DNA of 64,000 bases. It comes from Streptomyces pseudovenezuelae (GTDB lineage Bacteria > Actinomycetota > Actinomycetes > Streptomycetales > Streptomycetaceae). The position numbers and the translations under genes are program-made. The stretch spans positions 10,532 through 74,531 of the forward strand of contig NZ_KQ948147.1 in the NCBI RefSeq assembly GCF_001513955.1, read 5' to 3'. This document shows positions 1 through 11,155 of this stretch, one piece after another; within the stretch, counting starts at the first letter, position 1; every line of letters starts with the position of its first letter. A model generated the notes under the pieces. It was not told the origin of the DNA. It ran no database searches and saw only the letters and a list, made by a program, of their open reading frames with translations.

Positions 1-326
1 ATCGCCTGAGGGCTGGGGCGGGGCTGCGGGGACAGTGGACTGTGAGCGCCTGGCGTTGGTCCGGCAGGTCTTGAGGGGGTGTGCTGCTGGACTGCGGGGG
101 CTCAGCGTCTGCCGTGTGCGGGGTGCCCGTCCGGGGTGAGGCAGGGGCGAGGTGTTGGGCCGTGGGTGCTGGACTGCGGAGGGGGTGTACGGCTTACGGG
201 AAGGCTCGGCCGCTGCTTTGTGGAGTCGGGGTATCCGTCCGGGGCCGGCTGGGAGTGGTCGGTTCTGGGTGGGGTTCGGCGTCTGCCTTGTGAAGGCCGG
301 GGTGAAAGTCCGGGCGGAGTGAGGGG
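1..326. other. GT-rich intergenic tail with imperfect repeats
   Basis: No convincing gene. The plus strand is rich in G and T and carries short imperfect repeats: GTGCTGGACTGCGG or a close variant near 83 and 169, GCGTCTGCC near 106 and 271, and GTCCGGG near 131, 237 and 308. The open frames here have no ribosome site and a random arginine/glycine composition. It lies beyond the 3' end of the leftward PRC-barrel gene, so it is probably decayed spacer. Its texture resembles the longer block after the xylanase gene. Confidence 0.4.
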
Positions 327-704
327 TCAGGCCTCCACGTCCTCTGTGCCTGCCAGTTTGCCGAAGTCCCGGTCCGGGAACGTCGGTGGGGCGGCCAGGT
401 CGAGGCCGTAGTGGTGGTAGAGCTGGAGTTCCTGGTCGGGGGAGAGGTGGCGGCCCACGCCGAAGTCGGGGGCTTCCTTGATGAGGGTGCGGTCGAAGGG
501 GACGTGCAGGGTGCCGTCGACCAGTTCGCTCGGCTCCAGGGGGACGAAGGCGTCCCGGGAGAAGAGGCCGGTGCGTATGGCGGCCCACTCCGGCACGCCC
601 GTCGCGTCGTCGAGGTAGACCTCGTCGACGGTGCCGATCTTGGTGCCGTTGCGGTCGAACGCCTTGCGGCCGATCAGACTGCGCGGATCGATGTCGGTCA
701 GCAC
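327..704 (-). CDS. PRC-barrel domain protein
   Basis: Cytoplasmic protein of about 125 residues. The N-terminal half is a PRC barrel (IGRKAFDRNGTKIGTV..., then a VYLDD turn and an EWAAIRTGLFS strand), followed by a short tail ending near a YHHYGLD motif. PRC barrels are small beta domains found in RimM, photosynthetic reaction centre H subunits and many actinobacterial proteins of unknown role; no catalytic residue is expected. I chose the GTG start because GGAGGG sits 4 bases before it. An ATG nine codons upstream lacks a ribosome site. The gene is transcribed away from the gcvP riboswitch. The function is unknown; a stress or RNA-related role is only a guess. Confidence 0.85.
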   Translation of the reverse strand: MLTDIDPRSLIGRKAFDRNGTKIGTVDEVYLDDATGVPEWAAIRTGLFSRDAFVPLEPSELVDGTLHVPFDRTLIKEAPDFGVGRHLSPDQELQLYHHYGLDLAAPPTFPDRDFGKLAGTEDVEA

Positions 705-834
705 GTGGCCCTCCACTTGGTCGCAAGTCATCCGAAGCGGTCGTAAGCACTACGAAAGAGCACTTCGGGGCGTGCGGCCACTCGAAGACCCGTGCGGTGA
801 CCTCGCTGGTAGGCTTGCGAACGGCTGCTGACCC

Positions 835-1036
835 CGCGCGGGAGAGTCCTCCGGACACCATCGGAGGCGCCGAAGGAGCAAATCCTCCCCGGAATCTCTC
901 AGGCTCACGTACCGCACGGACGAGGTCACTCTGGAAAGCAGAGCGGGTGTCGACGGCTTCCGCTCTCACCGACGGTGAAAGCCGGCGGCCTTCGGGCGGT
1001 CTGGTGAAGCTCTCAGGTTGAGATGACAGAGGGGGA
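835..1036 (+). promoter_or_regulatory. Tandem glycine riboswitch (gcvT type) upstream of gcvP
   Basis: Two adjacent aptamers are visible. The first runs from GCGCGGGAGAGTCC through CCGAAGGAGCAAATCCTCCCC to AATCTCTCAGGC. The second opens with CACTCTGGAAAGCAGAGC, contains GACGGTGAAAGCC, and closes with GAAGCTCTCAGG then GATGACAGAGGGGGA, which can pair back to CACTCTGG. This is the classic cooperative glycine riboswitch arrangement; it normally switches glycine cleavage genes on when glycine is high. A TAGGCT -10 box lies at 810-815, giving a start of transcription shortly before the first aptamer. Aptamer II overlaps an in-frame ATG at 1023, which argues that this ATG is not the gcvP start. Confidence 0.93.
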
Positions 1037-1100
1037 GGCCGTCGGGGTACCCGCGCCGGGGTACCCCTCGAAGGTCGCGTCAGACCAGGAGGCCTCCGCA

Positions 1101-3986
<2,886 letters not shown>

Positions 3987-3998
3987 CCCGACGTGACG

Positions 3999-4029
3999 AG
4001 GGCCCCGCTTCGGCGGGGCCCTTTTTCTT
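3999..4029 (+). terminator. Rho-independent terminator after gcvP
   Basis: Perfect 10-bp stem AGGGCCCCGC / GCGGGGCCCT with a TTCG tetraloop, followed by TTTTCTTT. It may also serve the leftward permease gene that converges from the right. Confidence 0.93.
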
Positions 4030-4089
4030 TGCGCCGGTTCCTTTGCGCCGCGGACCGTTCCCTCGGGGCACTGCGTCGGGTCTGCGGGG

Positions 4090-6042
4090 TCAGCCGGTGT
4101 GGACGCGGGGGCGGCGGGTGCGGTCGGGTTCGGCCTCGCGGAGGACTTCTCGGGTGACGGGGGCGACTTCGCCCTGTCCGAAGAGGAAGAAGCGCAGGAA
4201 GTTGTGGAAGGGGCTGCCTTCGGTCCATTCGAAGTAGATGTGCGGGGTGCAGCCGGTCTCGTCGCGGACGTGCAGGAGGAGGGCGGCGAGGGCGTTGGGG
4301 ATGGAGGAGGACTCCAGGGTCAGGACGCGGTAGCGGCCGTGGAGGACCTCGCCGCGGACGGTGAGGCTCGCCTCGAACTCGGACGGGTCCAGGACGGTGA
4401 CCTCGACGAAGACGAAGTCCTCGCCGGGGATGTCGTTGTCGGCGCGGATCTGCTCGATCTTGTCGCGGTATTCGGCTTTGTCGCGGCTGTCGGGCTGGTT
4501 GGCGATGAAGCGGATCTTGCGGCTGGCGATGTCCCGGATGAATCGTTGGGCCATCGGGTCGAGGCTCACGCTGGTCACGCGGAGTTCGAAGGCGCGGGCG
4601 AGGCGGGAGAGGAGGGAGACGAGGATGATGCCGGCGATGAAGCAGGCGCCGATCTTGACGCCGTCGGGGCGTTCGATGACGTTCGCGACGGTGACGTAGA
4701 GGAAGACCGCGGAGATGACGGCGAAGCCGATGCTCCAGCCCTGTTGGCCGGCTTTGCGGGCGGCGATGGTCACCGCGATCGCCGCGGAGCTGATGAGGAC
4801 GAGGACGCCGGTGGCGTAGGCGCCGCCCTGGGCGTCGACGTCGGCGTTGAAGATCCAGGTGACGAGGAAGCCGATGAGGGTGAAGACGATGACCATGGGG
4901 CGCACGGCGCGGGCCCAGTGGGGGGCCATGCCGTAGCGGGGGAGGTAGCGGGGCATCAGGTTGAGCAGGCCGGCCATCGCGGAGGCGCCGGCGAACCAGA
5001 GGATGGCGATGGTCGAGATGTCGTAGACGGTGCCGAAGGCGCCGCCGAGGTAGTGGTGGGCGAGGTAGGCCAGGGCGCGGCCGTTGGCGGGGCCGCCCGA
5101 CTCGAAGTCCTTTTCCGGGATGAGCAGGGTGGTGATGAAGCTGGTGGCGATCAGGAAGACGCTCATGATCAGGGCGGCGGTGGTGAGCAGTTTCTTGGTG
5201 TCGCGGATCCGGCCGGCGGGGTTGTTTTCGGTGTCGCCCTGGTCGCCTTTGACGTGGGGCATGACGGCGACGCCGGTCTCGAAGCCGGACAGGCCGAGGG
5301 CGAGCTTGGGGAAGACCAGCAGGGCCACGCCGACCATGGCGAAGACGTTGCCGTGCTCGGCGGTCAGGGCGTGGGACCAGTCGGTGACGACATGGCCCGC
5401 GGTGACGACGTGCCACAGCCCGACGCACACGACGACCACGTTCAGGGCGAGGTAGACGCCGACCAGCGCGACCGCGACACCGATCGCTTCCAGGAAGCCC
5501 TTGAGGAAGACGGCGCCGAGGAGGGCGACCAGGACGAGGGTGATCAGCATCTGCTGGTTGTGCAGGGTGCTGGTGAGGTGGGGGTTTTCGACCAGGTGGG
5601 TGGAGGCGTCGGCCGCGGAGAGGGTGATGGTGATGAGGAAGTCGGTGGCGGCGAAGCCGAGCAGGGTCAGGACGAACAGCTTGCCCTGCCAAAAGGACAG
5701 GAGGCGTTCCAGCATGGCGATGGAGCCCTCGCCGTGGGGGCTTTCCTCGGCCACCCGGCGGTAGACGGGCAGGGCGCCGGCCAGGGTGACGAGGACGAGG
5801 ACGATGGTCGCGATCGGGGAGAGCAGGCCGGCCGCCAGGGCGGCGATGCCGGGCTGGTAGCCGAGGGTGGAGAAGTAGTCCACGCCGGTCAGGCACATCA
5901 CCCGGTACCAGCGCTGGCCCTTGTGCGGGGGCTCGGGTTCGGCGTGCGGGCCCACATGGCCGCCGCCCTTGCCCATGTCCGACAGACCTTCCAGCATCCA
6001 GGAGCGCAGACGACTTGGGGGAGGGTGCTCGGTGACAGCCAT
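4090..6042 (-). CDS. APC-superfamily amino acid permease with large C-terminal soluble domain
   Basis: Integral membrane transporter of 650 residues with about twelve hydrophobic helices in the first 450 residues. It starts with a cytoplasmic N-terminus, then VMCLTGVDYFSTLGYQPGIAA, a typical APC first helix with the unwound GY...G region. The last 200 residues are soluble and mixed alpha/beta, as in the Streptomyces APC subfamily of about 650 residues. The substrate cannot be read from sequence; amino acid or potassium uptake are both possible. The start is the ATG with TAGGAG nine bases upstream. An open frame reaching 135 codons further upstream is arginine/proline-rich noise. The gene faces gcvP and is divergent from the xylan operon. 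Confidence 0.9.
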   Translation of the reverse strand: MAVTEHPPPSRLRSWMLEGLSDMGKGGGHVGPHAEPEPPHKGQRWYRVMCLTGVDYFSTLGYQPGIAALAAGLLSPIATIVLVLVTLAGALPVYRRVAEESPHGEGSIAMLERLLSFWQGKLFVLTLLGFAATDFLITITLSAADASTHLVENPHLTSTLHNQQMLITLVLVALLGAVFLKGFLEAIGVAVALVGVYLALNVVVVCVGLWHVVTAGHVVTDWSHALTAEHGNVFAMVGVALLVFPKLALGLSGFETGVAVMPHVKGDQGDTENNPAGRIRDTKKLLTTAALIMSVFLIATSFITTLLIPEKDFESGGPANGRALAYLAHHYLGGAFGTVYDISTIAILWFAGASAMAGLLNLMPRYLPRYGMAPHWARAVRPMVIVFTLIGFLVTWIFNADVDAQGGAYATGVLVLISSAAIAVTIAARKAGQQGWSIGFAVISAVFLYVTVANVIERPDGVKIGACFIAGIILVSLLSRLARAFELRVTSVSLDPMAQRFIRDIASRKIRFIANQPDSRDKAEYRDKIEQIRADNDIPGEDFVFVEVTVLDPSEFEASLTVRGEVLHGRYRVLTLESSSIPNALAALLLHVRDETGCTPHIYFEWTEGSPFHNFLRFFLFGQGEVAPVTREVLREAEPDRTRRPRVHTG

Positions 6043-6410
6043 CGGGGGCGCTCCTAGGTACGGCTCAGCTCGGGTCCGGCCGCCCGTCCGACGGCGGGAC
6101 CAGCGTAAGCGGAGAGTGACGCTTGGGCCCGCGATGGGAGGCCGCGGAGGCGTCAAACTTCCGTTAAGACTCGTCCTGTGGGGCGTCGCAGACGCGTGAC
6201 GGGCCAGTTGAGAGGGTTTTCCCTCCCTGGCCCCCACGGTGGGGTGAGCGGGCCGCGGTGGACACGCAGCGTCATGCCGGGTCGGGGTGGCAGGGGCCCG
6301 CTGCGGCGCCGAGGCGCGGCGGGGAGTGCCCGATCGGCGCCCGGCGTCGTGATGCGACCGGGTGTCCTGCGCCTCGCCGTCGACCTGCTTCGTAATGTTC
6401 GCCAGTGCTA

Positions 6411-6423
6411 CCGAATGTTTCGG
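6411..6423. promoter_or_regulatory. Distal xylan-type operator CCGAA-TGT-TTCGG
   Basis: Perfect inverted repeat CCGAA / TTCGG with a 3-base centre. It fits the CGAA-N3-TTCG pattern of the proximal operator and differs from it only at two central bases. It lies about 500 bases before the binding-protein start, so it could belong to a distal promoter or help loop the DNA. Confidence 0.5.
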
Positions 6424-6848
6424 CACTTCAGGGCGTCGAGCGGACACGGGGTGTCACGGCACGGTCGTGGGAGGCTACCCCCGCTCCGTGCGGTGCGATC
6501 CGCCCCGGCACGGAGCAGTTGTCCTGCGGATCCGGCGGAGGTGGCGATCGGTCCGTACCGGCCCCTCTTTCCCAGCTTCCGGGTCCGGACGGCGATGCCG
6601 TGTCCGGCCCGTCGCGGGCCGGGCCGACGGGGGATCGACAGGAGGTGCCGATGTCCCGGCGCCCCGTCGCCGGAGGGGGCCGAGCGGGGCGCTCCGGATC
6701 GGCGCCGTGGGGCGAGTGCCCGCACCGCAGGCGGTCCCTGGCTCCCGACGCGAGGCCTTTCGCGACGAGTTGGCGGTCAATCCCTGAACATTCCCCGTGC
6801 ACAGGGGGTTGCCACCGTTTAGTAGCTGTCTCTAGGGTGCGGCAGCAG

Positions 6849-6882
6849 CGAAGCTTTCTGGATCTACTCCGAAACTTTCGGA
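6849..6882. promoter_or_regulatory. Paired operators for the LacI-type xylan repressor
   Basis: The main site TCCGAAACTTTCGGA (6868-6882) is a perfect palindrome around one central base. A second, weaker copy CGAAGCTTTCT sits at 6849-6859, exactly 21 bp upstream, so both face the same side of the helix. CGAA-N3-TTCG is the pattern reported for Streptomyces xylobiose/xylanase control by BxlR-type LacI regulators. The pair lies 49-82 bp before the binding-protein ATG. Confidence 0.75.
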
Positions 6883-6930
6883 CATCAGGACGGACAAGGA
6901 CGGCTCCGTCCCGTACCCAAGGAGCGCATC

Positions 6931-8226
6931 ATGGGCGACCCGGCACTGTCCCGCCGTGGTTTTCTGGCGGCGTCCGCCGCGGCCGGTCTTGGCATGACGG
7001 CACTGACCGGTTGTGGCGGCGACTCGGACGGAGGTTCGTCCGACGGGACGACCACGGTGGAGTGGTGGAACATCTCCACCACCGAGCCGGCGAAGAGTGT
7101 CTGGGCGGCCCTCGCCAAGAAGTTCGAGGCCGCGAACCCCAAGATCAAGATAAAGATCGTCCAGCTGGAGAACGACGCCTACAAGTCGAAGATGACGGCG
7201 CTGACCGCCTCCGGGAAGCTCCCCGACATCTTCCACACCTGGGGCGGCGGCGTTCTCAAGCAGCAGGTCGACGCGGGTCTCGTCGAGGATCTGACCGACC
7301 GGACCAAGCCGTGGGCCGACGGACTGCTGAAGGTCACCAAGGAGCCGTACATCCTCGACGACAAGGTCTACGGCATTCCGTTCGACATGGGCATGATCGG
7401 CTTCTGGTACAACAAGAAGCTCTTCCAGCAGGCCGGTGTCAGCGAACCGCCCACCACCTGGGGCGGGTTCCTGGAGGCCGTGAGCAAGCTGAAGTCGAAG
7501 AACATCACGCCCATCGCCCTGGCCGGCAAGGAGAAGTGGCCCGGCATGTACTACTGGGCCTACCTCGCGATGCGCACCGCGGGCATCGACGCCCTCCAGA
7601 AGGCCAGCGAGGACAAGGACTTCACCGGCGCCGGGTTCGTCGAGGCCGGCCGGCACCTCAAGGAACTCGTGGACCTCCAGCCCTTCCAGAAGGGCTTCCT
7701 CAACGCCGCCTACTCCACCCCCACCGGCCAGGCGGCCGCCGTCGGCAACGGCAAGGCGGCCATGGAGCTCATGGGCCAGTGGGCCCCGTCCGTGGAGGCC
7801 GACTCCGGCAAGGGACTCGGCAACGACCTCGGCTTCTTCCCGTTCCCCTCGGTCGAGGGCGGCAAGGGTGCCATCACCGAGGTGTTCGGCGGCGGCGGCG
7901 GACACGCCCTGCGCCGGGGTGCCCCGCAGGCGGCCGTCGAGTTCCTGAAGTTCTTCGCCTCCGAGGCCACCGAACTGGAACTGGTCAAGAAGACCAGCAT
8001 CCTTCCCGTGCTCCCGGACGCGGAGAAGGCCATGACCGACCCCAACCTCAAGCTCGTCCAGGCGCAGTTGAAGGCCGCCACCGGATTCCAGCTCTATCTC
8101 GACCAGGCGTACGCCCCCGCCGTCGGCCAGGAGGTCAACGACAGCGTGGCCGCGCTGATCGCCGGCTCCAAGTCCCCCGAGCAGGTCGCCCAGTCGATCA
8201 CCCAGACCGCGAAGGAAGAGCAGTAG
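6931..8226 (+). CDS. Sugar ABC transporter substrate-binding lipoprotein, Tat-exported (xylo-oligosaccharide)
   Basis: Extracellular binding protein of a CUT1-type sugar importer, 431 residues. The N-terminus has a twin-arginine signal (SRRGFLAAS) and a lipobox LTGC, so it should be Tat-exported, lipidated and membrane-anchored. The mature part is a family 1 solute-binding fold (EWWNISTTEP ... MIGFWYNKKLFQ ... GQWAPSVEAD). The start is the ATG after AAGGAG. It is the first gene of a four-gene run with two permeases and a GH10 xylanase, under CGAA-N3-TTCG operators. By inference it binds xylobiose or longer xylo-oligosaccharides, like BxlE. No ATPase gene is present; Streptomyces sugar importers usually share MsiK encoded elsewhere. 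Confidence 0.92.
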   Translation: MGDPALSRRGFLAASAAAGLGMTALTGCGGDSDGGSSDGTTTVEWWNISTTEPAKSVWAALAKKFEAANPKIKIKIVQLENDAYKSKMTALTASGKLPDIFHTWGGGVLKQQVDAGLVEDLTDRTKPWADGLLKVTKEPYILDDKVYGIPFDMGMIGFWYNKKLFQQAGVSEPPTTWGGFLEAVSKLKSKNITPIALAGKEKWPGMYYWAYLAMRTAGIDALQKASEDKDFTGAGFVEAGRHLKELVDLQPFQKGFLNAAYSTPTGQAAAVGNGKAAMELMGQWAPSVEADSGKGLGNDLGFFPFPSVEGGKGAITEVFGGGGGHALRRGAPQAAVEFLKFFASEATELELVKKTSILPVLPDAEKAMTDPNLKLVQAQLKAATGFQLYLDQAYAPAVGQEVNDSVAALIAGSKSPEQVAQSITQTAKEEQ

Positions 8227-8232
8227 CCCGCG

Positions 8233-9231
8233 ATGACCTCCACGTTCCTCGCAGACAAGCGGAGCGGTCCGGGCACCGATCTCCCGCCCCCGGAATCGGT
8301 CAGGGCCCGGGGGCGGGGCCGCCGGCGCGTACTGCACTGGCTGACCGCGGTGAGCTTCCAACTGCCCGCCCTGGTGTTGTTCATCGGTATGGTCCTGCTG
8401 CCGATGCTGTTCGCGCTGTACGCCGCCTTCTTCCGGTGGGGCGGCTTCGGCATGCCCTCCGACTACGTCGGCACCGACAACTTCACGGATCTCTTCGACA
8501 ACCCGGTCTTCCTGGGCGACCTGTGGCGCTGTCTCGTCCTGGTCGTGCTCTCGCTCGCGTTCCAGCTGCCGTTCGCGCTCGCCATGGCGGTCCTGCTCAA
8601 CCAGAAGTTCCGCGGCCGGGCCGTCTACCGGATGCTGTTCTTCGCGCCCTACGTCCTGTCCGAGGCGATCACGGGTGTGCTGTTCAGCATGGTCTTCGCC
8701 CCGGACTCCGGGCTGGCCGACCACATCTTCGGCGCGGTCGGGCTCGACGGCCTCGGCGGCCTGTGGTTCGCCGACCCCTCCTACGTCATGGCGACGCTCT
8801 TCCTGGTCATGATGTGGAAGTACTTCGGCTTCCACATGATGCTCTACCTGGCCGGACTCCAGTCCATCCCGCGGGAGTTGACCGAGGCGGCGCTCATCGA
8901 CGGCGCCAGTGCCTGGCAGCGGTTCCGCAACGTCACCCTGCCGCTGCTCGCGCCCACCCTGCGGATCAGCGTCTTCCTGTCCGTCATCGGCTCGATCCAG
9001 CTCTTCGACCTGGTGTGGGTGGTCACCCAGGGCGGGCCCGACCACCACTCCGAGACCATGGCCGTGACCATGTTCCAGTATGGCTTCAAGCGCTACCAGG
9101 TCGGCTACGCCAGCGCGATCAGCGTGGTCATGTTCGGCATCTGCCTCGTCTTCGCCCTCGCCTACCAGCGGTTCGTGCTCCGCCGCGACCTCGAAGGGGC
9201 CACCACGACGATGAGGGGGGACGGCAAGTGA
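8233..9231 (+). CDS. Sugar ABC transporter permease (MalF type)
   Basis: Membrane subunit of the importer, 332 residues with six or more helices. The EAA loop that docks the shared ATPase reads as ELTEAALIDGASAWQRFRNVTLP, near residues 215-237. The N-terminal 35 residues are cytoplasmic and arginine-rich. It begins six bases after the binding-protein stop, and its stop codon overlaps the GTG of the next permease (GTGA), which implies translational coupling. Substrate assignment follows the neighbouring xylanase and operators (BxlF-like). Confidence 0.92.
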   Translation: MTSTFLADKRSGPGTDLPPPESVRARGRGRRRVLHWLTAVSFQLPALVLFIGMVLLPMLFALYAAFFRWGGFGMPSDYVGTDNFTDLFDNPVFLGDLWRCLVLVVLSLAFQLPFALAMAVLLNQKFRGRAVYRMLFFAPYVLSEAITGVLFSMVFAPDSGLADHIFGAVGLDGLGGLWFADPSYVMATLFLVMMWKYFGFHMMLYLAGLQSIPRELTEAALIDGASAWQRFRNVTLPLLAPTLRISVFLSVIGSIQLFDLVWVVTQGGPDHHSETMAVTMFQYGFKRYQVGYASAISVVMFGICLVFALAYQRFVLRRDLEGATTTMRGDGK

Positions 9232-10061
9232 CCGCCCGCAAGACCACCGCACGGACCCTGCCCCTGCACGTGATCCTCGTCGCCGTCGGCGCGGTGATGG
9301 TCGTACCCCTGGTGTACGCGGTCCTGTCCGGGTTCAAGTCCACCGACGAGCTCTCCAGCAACCCCTTCGGACTGCCGGAACACTGGCGGACCGGCAACTA
9401 CACCGACATCCTGGCCGGCGGCGACTTCTGGCGGCTGCTGGGCAGCAGCACACTGATAGCGGTCGGTACGACCGTGCTGGTGGTCGCCGCGTCCGCGCTG
9501 GCCGCGTTCTCCTTCGCGCGGTTCGCCTTCCGCGGCCGGGAGGCGCTCTTCACGCTCTTCACGATGGGGCTGATGTTCCCCTTCGCGGTGGCGGTGCTCC
9601 CGCTCTTCCTGCTGTTGCGCTCGCTCGGACTGCTGGACAACCCGCTGGGCGTGATCCTGCCGCAGGCCGCCTTCGGGCTGCCGATGACGATCATCATCCT
9701 GCGCGCCTTCTTCCGGGAGATCCCCGGCGAGCTGGAGGAGGCGGCCACCCTCGACGGGTGCAGCCCCTTCGGGTTCTTCTGGCGGGTGCTGCTGCCCATG
9801 GCGCGGCCCGCGCTCGGCACGGTCTCGGTGCTCGCCGTCGTCACCAGCTGGAACAACTTCATGCTGCCGCTGCTGGTGTTCACCGACAACACCTGGTGGA
9901 CGCTCCCCATCGGGGTGCAGCAGTTCCAGGGGCAGTACTCCGCGGAGTACGCCCGGGTCTTCGCCTATCTCGTCCTGGCGATGGTGCCCGCCCTCGCCTT
10001 CTACTCGGTCGCCGAGCGCCAGCTCGTCGGCGGCCTCACCGCCGGTGCCACGAAGGGCTGA
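9228..10061 (+). CDS. Sugar ABC transporter permease (MalG type)
   Basis: Second membrane subunit, 277 residues and six helices. Its EAA loop is ELEEAATLDGCSPFGFFWRV near residue 170. Translation starts at a GTG that overlaps the previous stop by four bases. It ends 56 bases before the xylanase start, with no terminator between them, so the hydrolase is probably co-transcribed. BxlG-like by context. Confidence 0.92.
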   Translation: MTARKTTARTLPLHVILVAVGAVMVVPLVYAVLSGFKSTDELSSNPFGLPEHWRTGNYTDILAGGDFWRLLGSSTLIAVGTTVLVVAASALAAFSFARFAFRGREALFTLFTMGLMFPFAVAVLPLFLLLRSLGLLDNPLGVILPQAAFGLPMTIIILRAFFREIPGELEEAATLDGCSPFGFFWRVLLPMARPALGTVSVLAVVTSWNNFMLPLLVFTDNTWWTLPIGVQQFQGQYSAEYARVFAYLVLAMVPALAFYSVAERQLVGGLTAGATKG

Positions 10062-10117
10062 CGGCGGCCCGAAAAGTACGGCTCACCCACCCGCCCCCGC
10101 ACGTGAGGAGTCGCCCC

Positions 10118-11155
10118 ATGCGCAAAAACCGTCTCAGACTCGTCGGAGTCCTGGCCGCGGCGCTGGTCGTCACCGGCCTCGGCGCACCCGCCCAGGCCCA
10201 CGGGAAGCCGGCCACACTGGCCGACCTAGCCCAGCGCCACGGCCGCTACTTCGGCAGCGCGACCGACAACCCCGAGCTCGTCGACGAGCCGTACAAGAAG
10301 CTCCTCGGCAGCGAGTTCGACCAGATCACGCCGGGCAACGGCATGAAGTGGTACGCCACCGAGCCCCAGCCGGGCGTCTTCGACTTCTCCCAGGGCGACG
10401 AGATCGTGAAGCTGGCCCGCTCGCACCACCAGAAGGTGCGCGGCCACACCCTTGTCTGGCACAGCCAGTTGCCCGACTGGGTCACCTCGCGCGAGTGGAC
10501 GGCGGACGAGCTGAGGCCCGTGCTGAAGAAGCACATCCAGACCGAGGTACGGCACTACCGGGGCAAGGTGTTCGCCTGGGACGTCGTCAACGAGGCCTTC
10601 AACGAGGACGGCACCTACCGGGAGACCGTCTTCTACAAGACGCTCGGTCCCGGGTACATCGCCGACGCCCTGCGCTGGGCCCGCCAGGCCGACCCCAAGG
10701 TGAAGCTGTACCTCAACGACTACAACATCGAGGGGGTCGGGGCGAAGAGCGACGCCTACTACAACCTGGCCAAGGAGCTGAAGGCGCAGGGCGTTCCGCT
10801 CGACGGCATCGGCCTGCAGACCCATCTGGCGCTCCAGTACGGCTATCCGACCACCCTGGAGGACAACCTTCGCCGCTTCGCCAAGCTCGGCCTCGACACC
10901 GCGCTCACCGAGGTCGACATCCGGATGATCCTGCCCGCGACCGAGGAGAAGCTGGCCCAACAAGCCCAGTGGTACGCCGACTTGACCGACGCGTGCCTCG
11001 CGGTGCGGCGGTGTGTCGGCATCACCGTCTGGGACTACACCGACAAGTACTCCTGGATCCCGGCGTTCTTCGAGGGACAGGGAGCCGCGCTCCCCTGGGA
11101 CGAGCAGCTCCAGCCGAAGCCGGCGTACTACGCGATCCGGGATGCGCTGAAGTAG
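10118..11155 (+). CDS. Secreted endo-1,4-beta-xylanase, GH10
   Basis: Hydrolyses internal beta-1,4 links of xylan outside the cell. It has 345 residues: a Sec signal peptide over about residues 1-28 (basic head, hydrophobic core, APAQA-H cleavage), then a single GH10 barrel. The acid/base glutamate is E159 in WDVVNEAF and the nucleophile is E265 in LTEVDI. The substrate motif GHTLVWHSQLPDWV is also present. There is no carbohydrate-binding module or linker, unlike the large Streptomyces XlnA, so it may favour soluble or short xylans. The start is preceded by GTGAGGAG. It follows the transporter genes as the likely last gene of the operon, so release and import of xylo-oligosaccharides would be controlled together. 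Confidence 0.96.
   Translation: MRKNRLRLVGVLAAALVVTGLGAPAQAHGKPATLADLAQRHGRYFGSATDNPELVDEPYKKLLGSEFDQITPGNGMKWYATEPQPGVFDFSQGDEIVKLARSHHQKVRGHTLVWHSQLPDWVTSREWTADELRPVLKKHIQTEVRHYRGKVFAWDVVNEAFNEDGTYRETVFYKTLGPGYIADALRWARQADPKVKLYLNDYNIEGVGAKSDAYYNLAKELKAQGVPLDGIGLQTHLALQYGYPTTLEDNLRRFAKLGLDTALTEVDIRMILPATEEKLAQQAQWYADLTDACLAVRRCVGITVWDYTDKYSWIPAFFEGQGAALPWDEQLQPKPAYYAIRDALK

Larger units (their letters stand above)
6043..6930. other. Long divergent intergenic region, APC permease / xylan operon
   Basis: About 890 bases between divergent genes, with no gene I can support. It holds a small hairpin GAGGG-TTTT-CCCTC at 6211-6224, a distal CGAA-N3-TTCG palindrome and the proximal operator pair. 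A near-perfect Shine-Dalgarno AGGAGGT at 6640-6646 stands four bases before an ATG at 6651. The frame that follows is arginine/serine-rich and runs out of phase through the binding-protein gene, so I did not call it. Confidence 0.6.

Noticed and set aside
4099..6057. Acidic Glu/Asp/Gly-rich open frame antisense to the permease
   Set aside because: Mirror of hydrophobic codons on the other strand; composition is not that of a folded protein.
6640..10061. AGGAGGT and an ATG at 6651 opening a very long frame
   Set aside because: The frame is arginine/serine-rich and out of phase with the binding-protein and first permease genes; it stays open only through G+C bias. Only its last part (from 9228) is a real gene.
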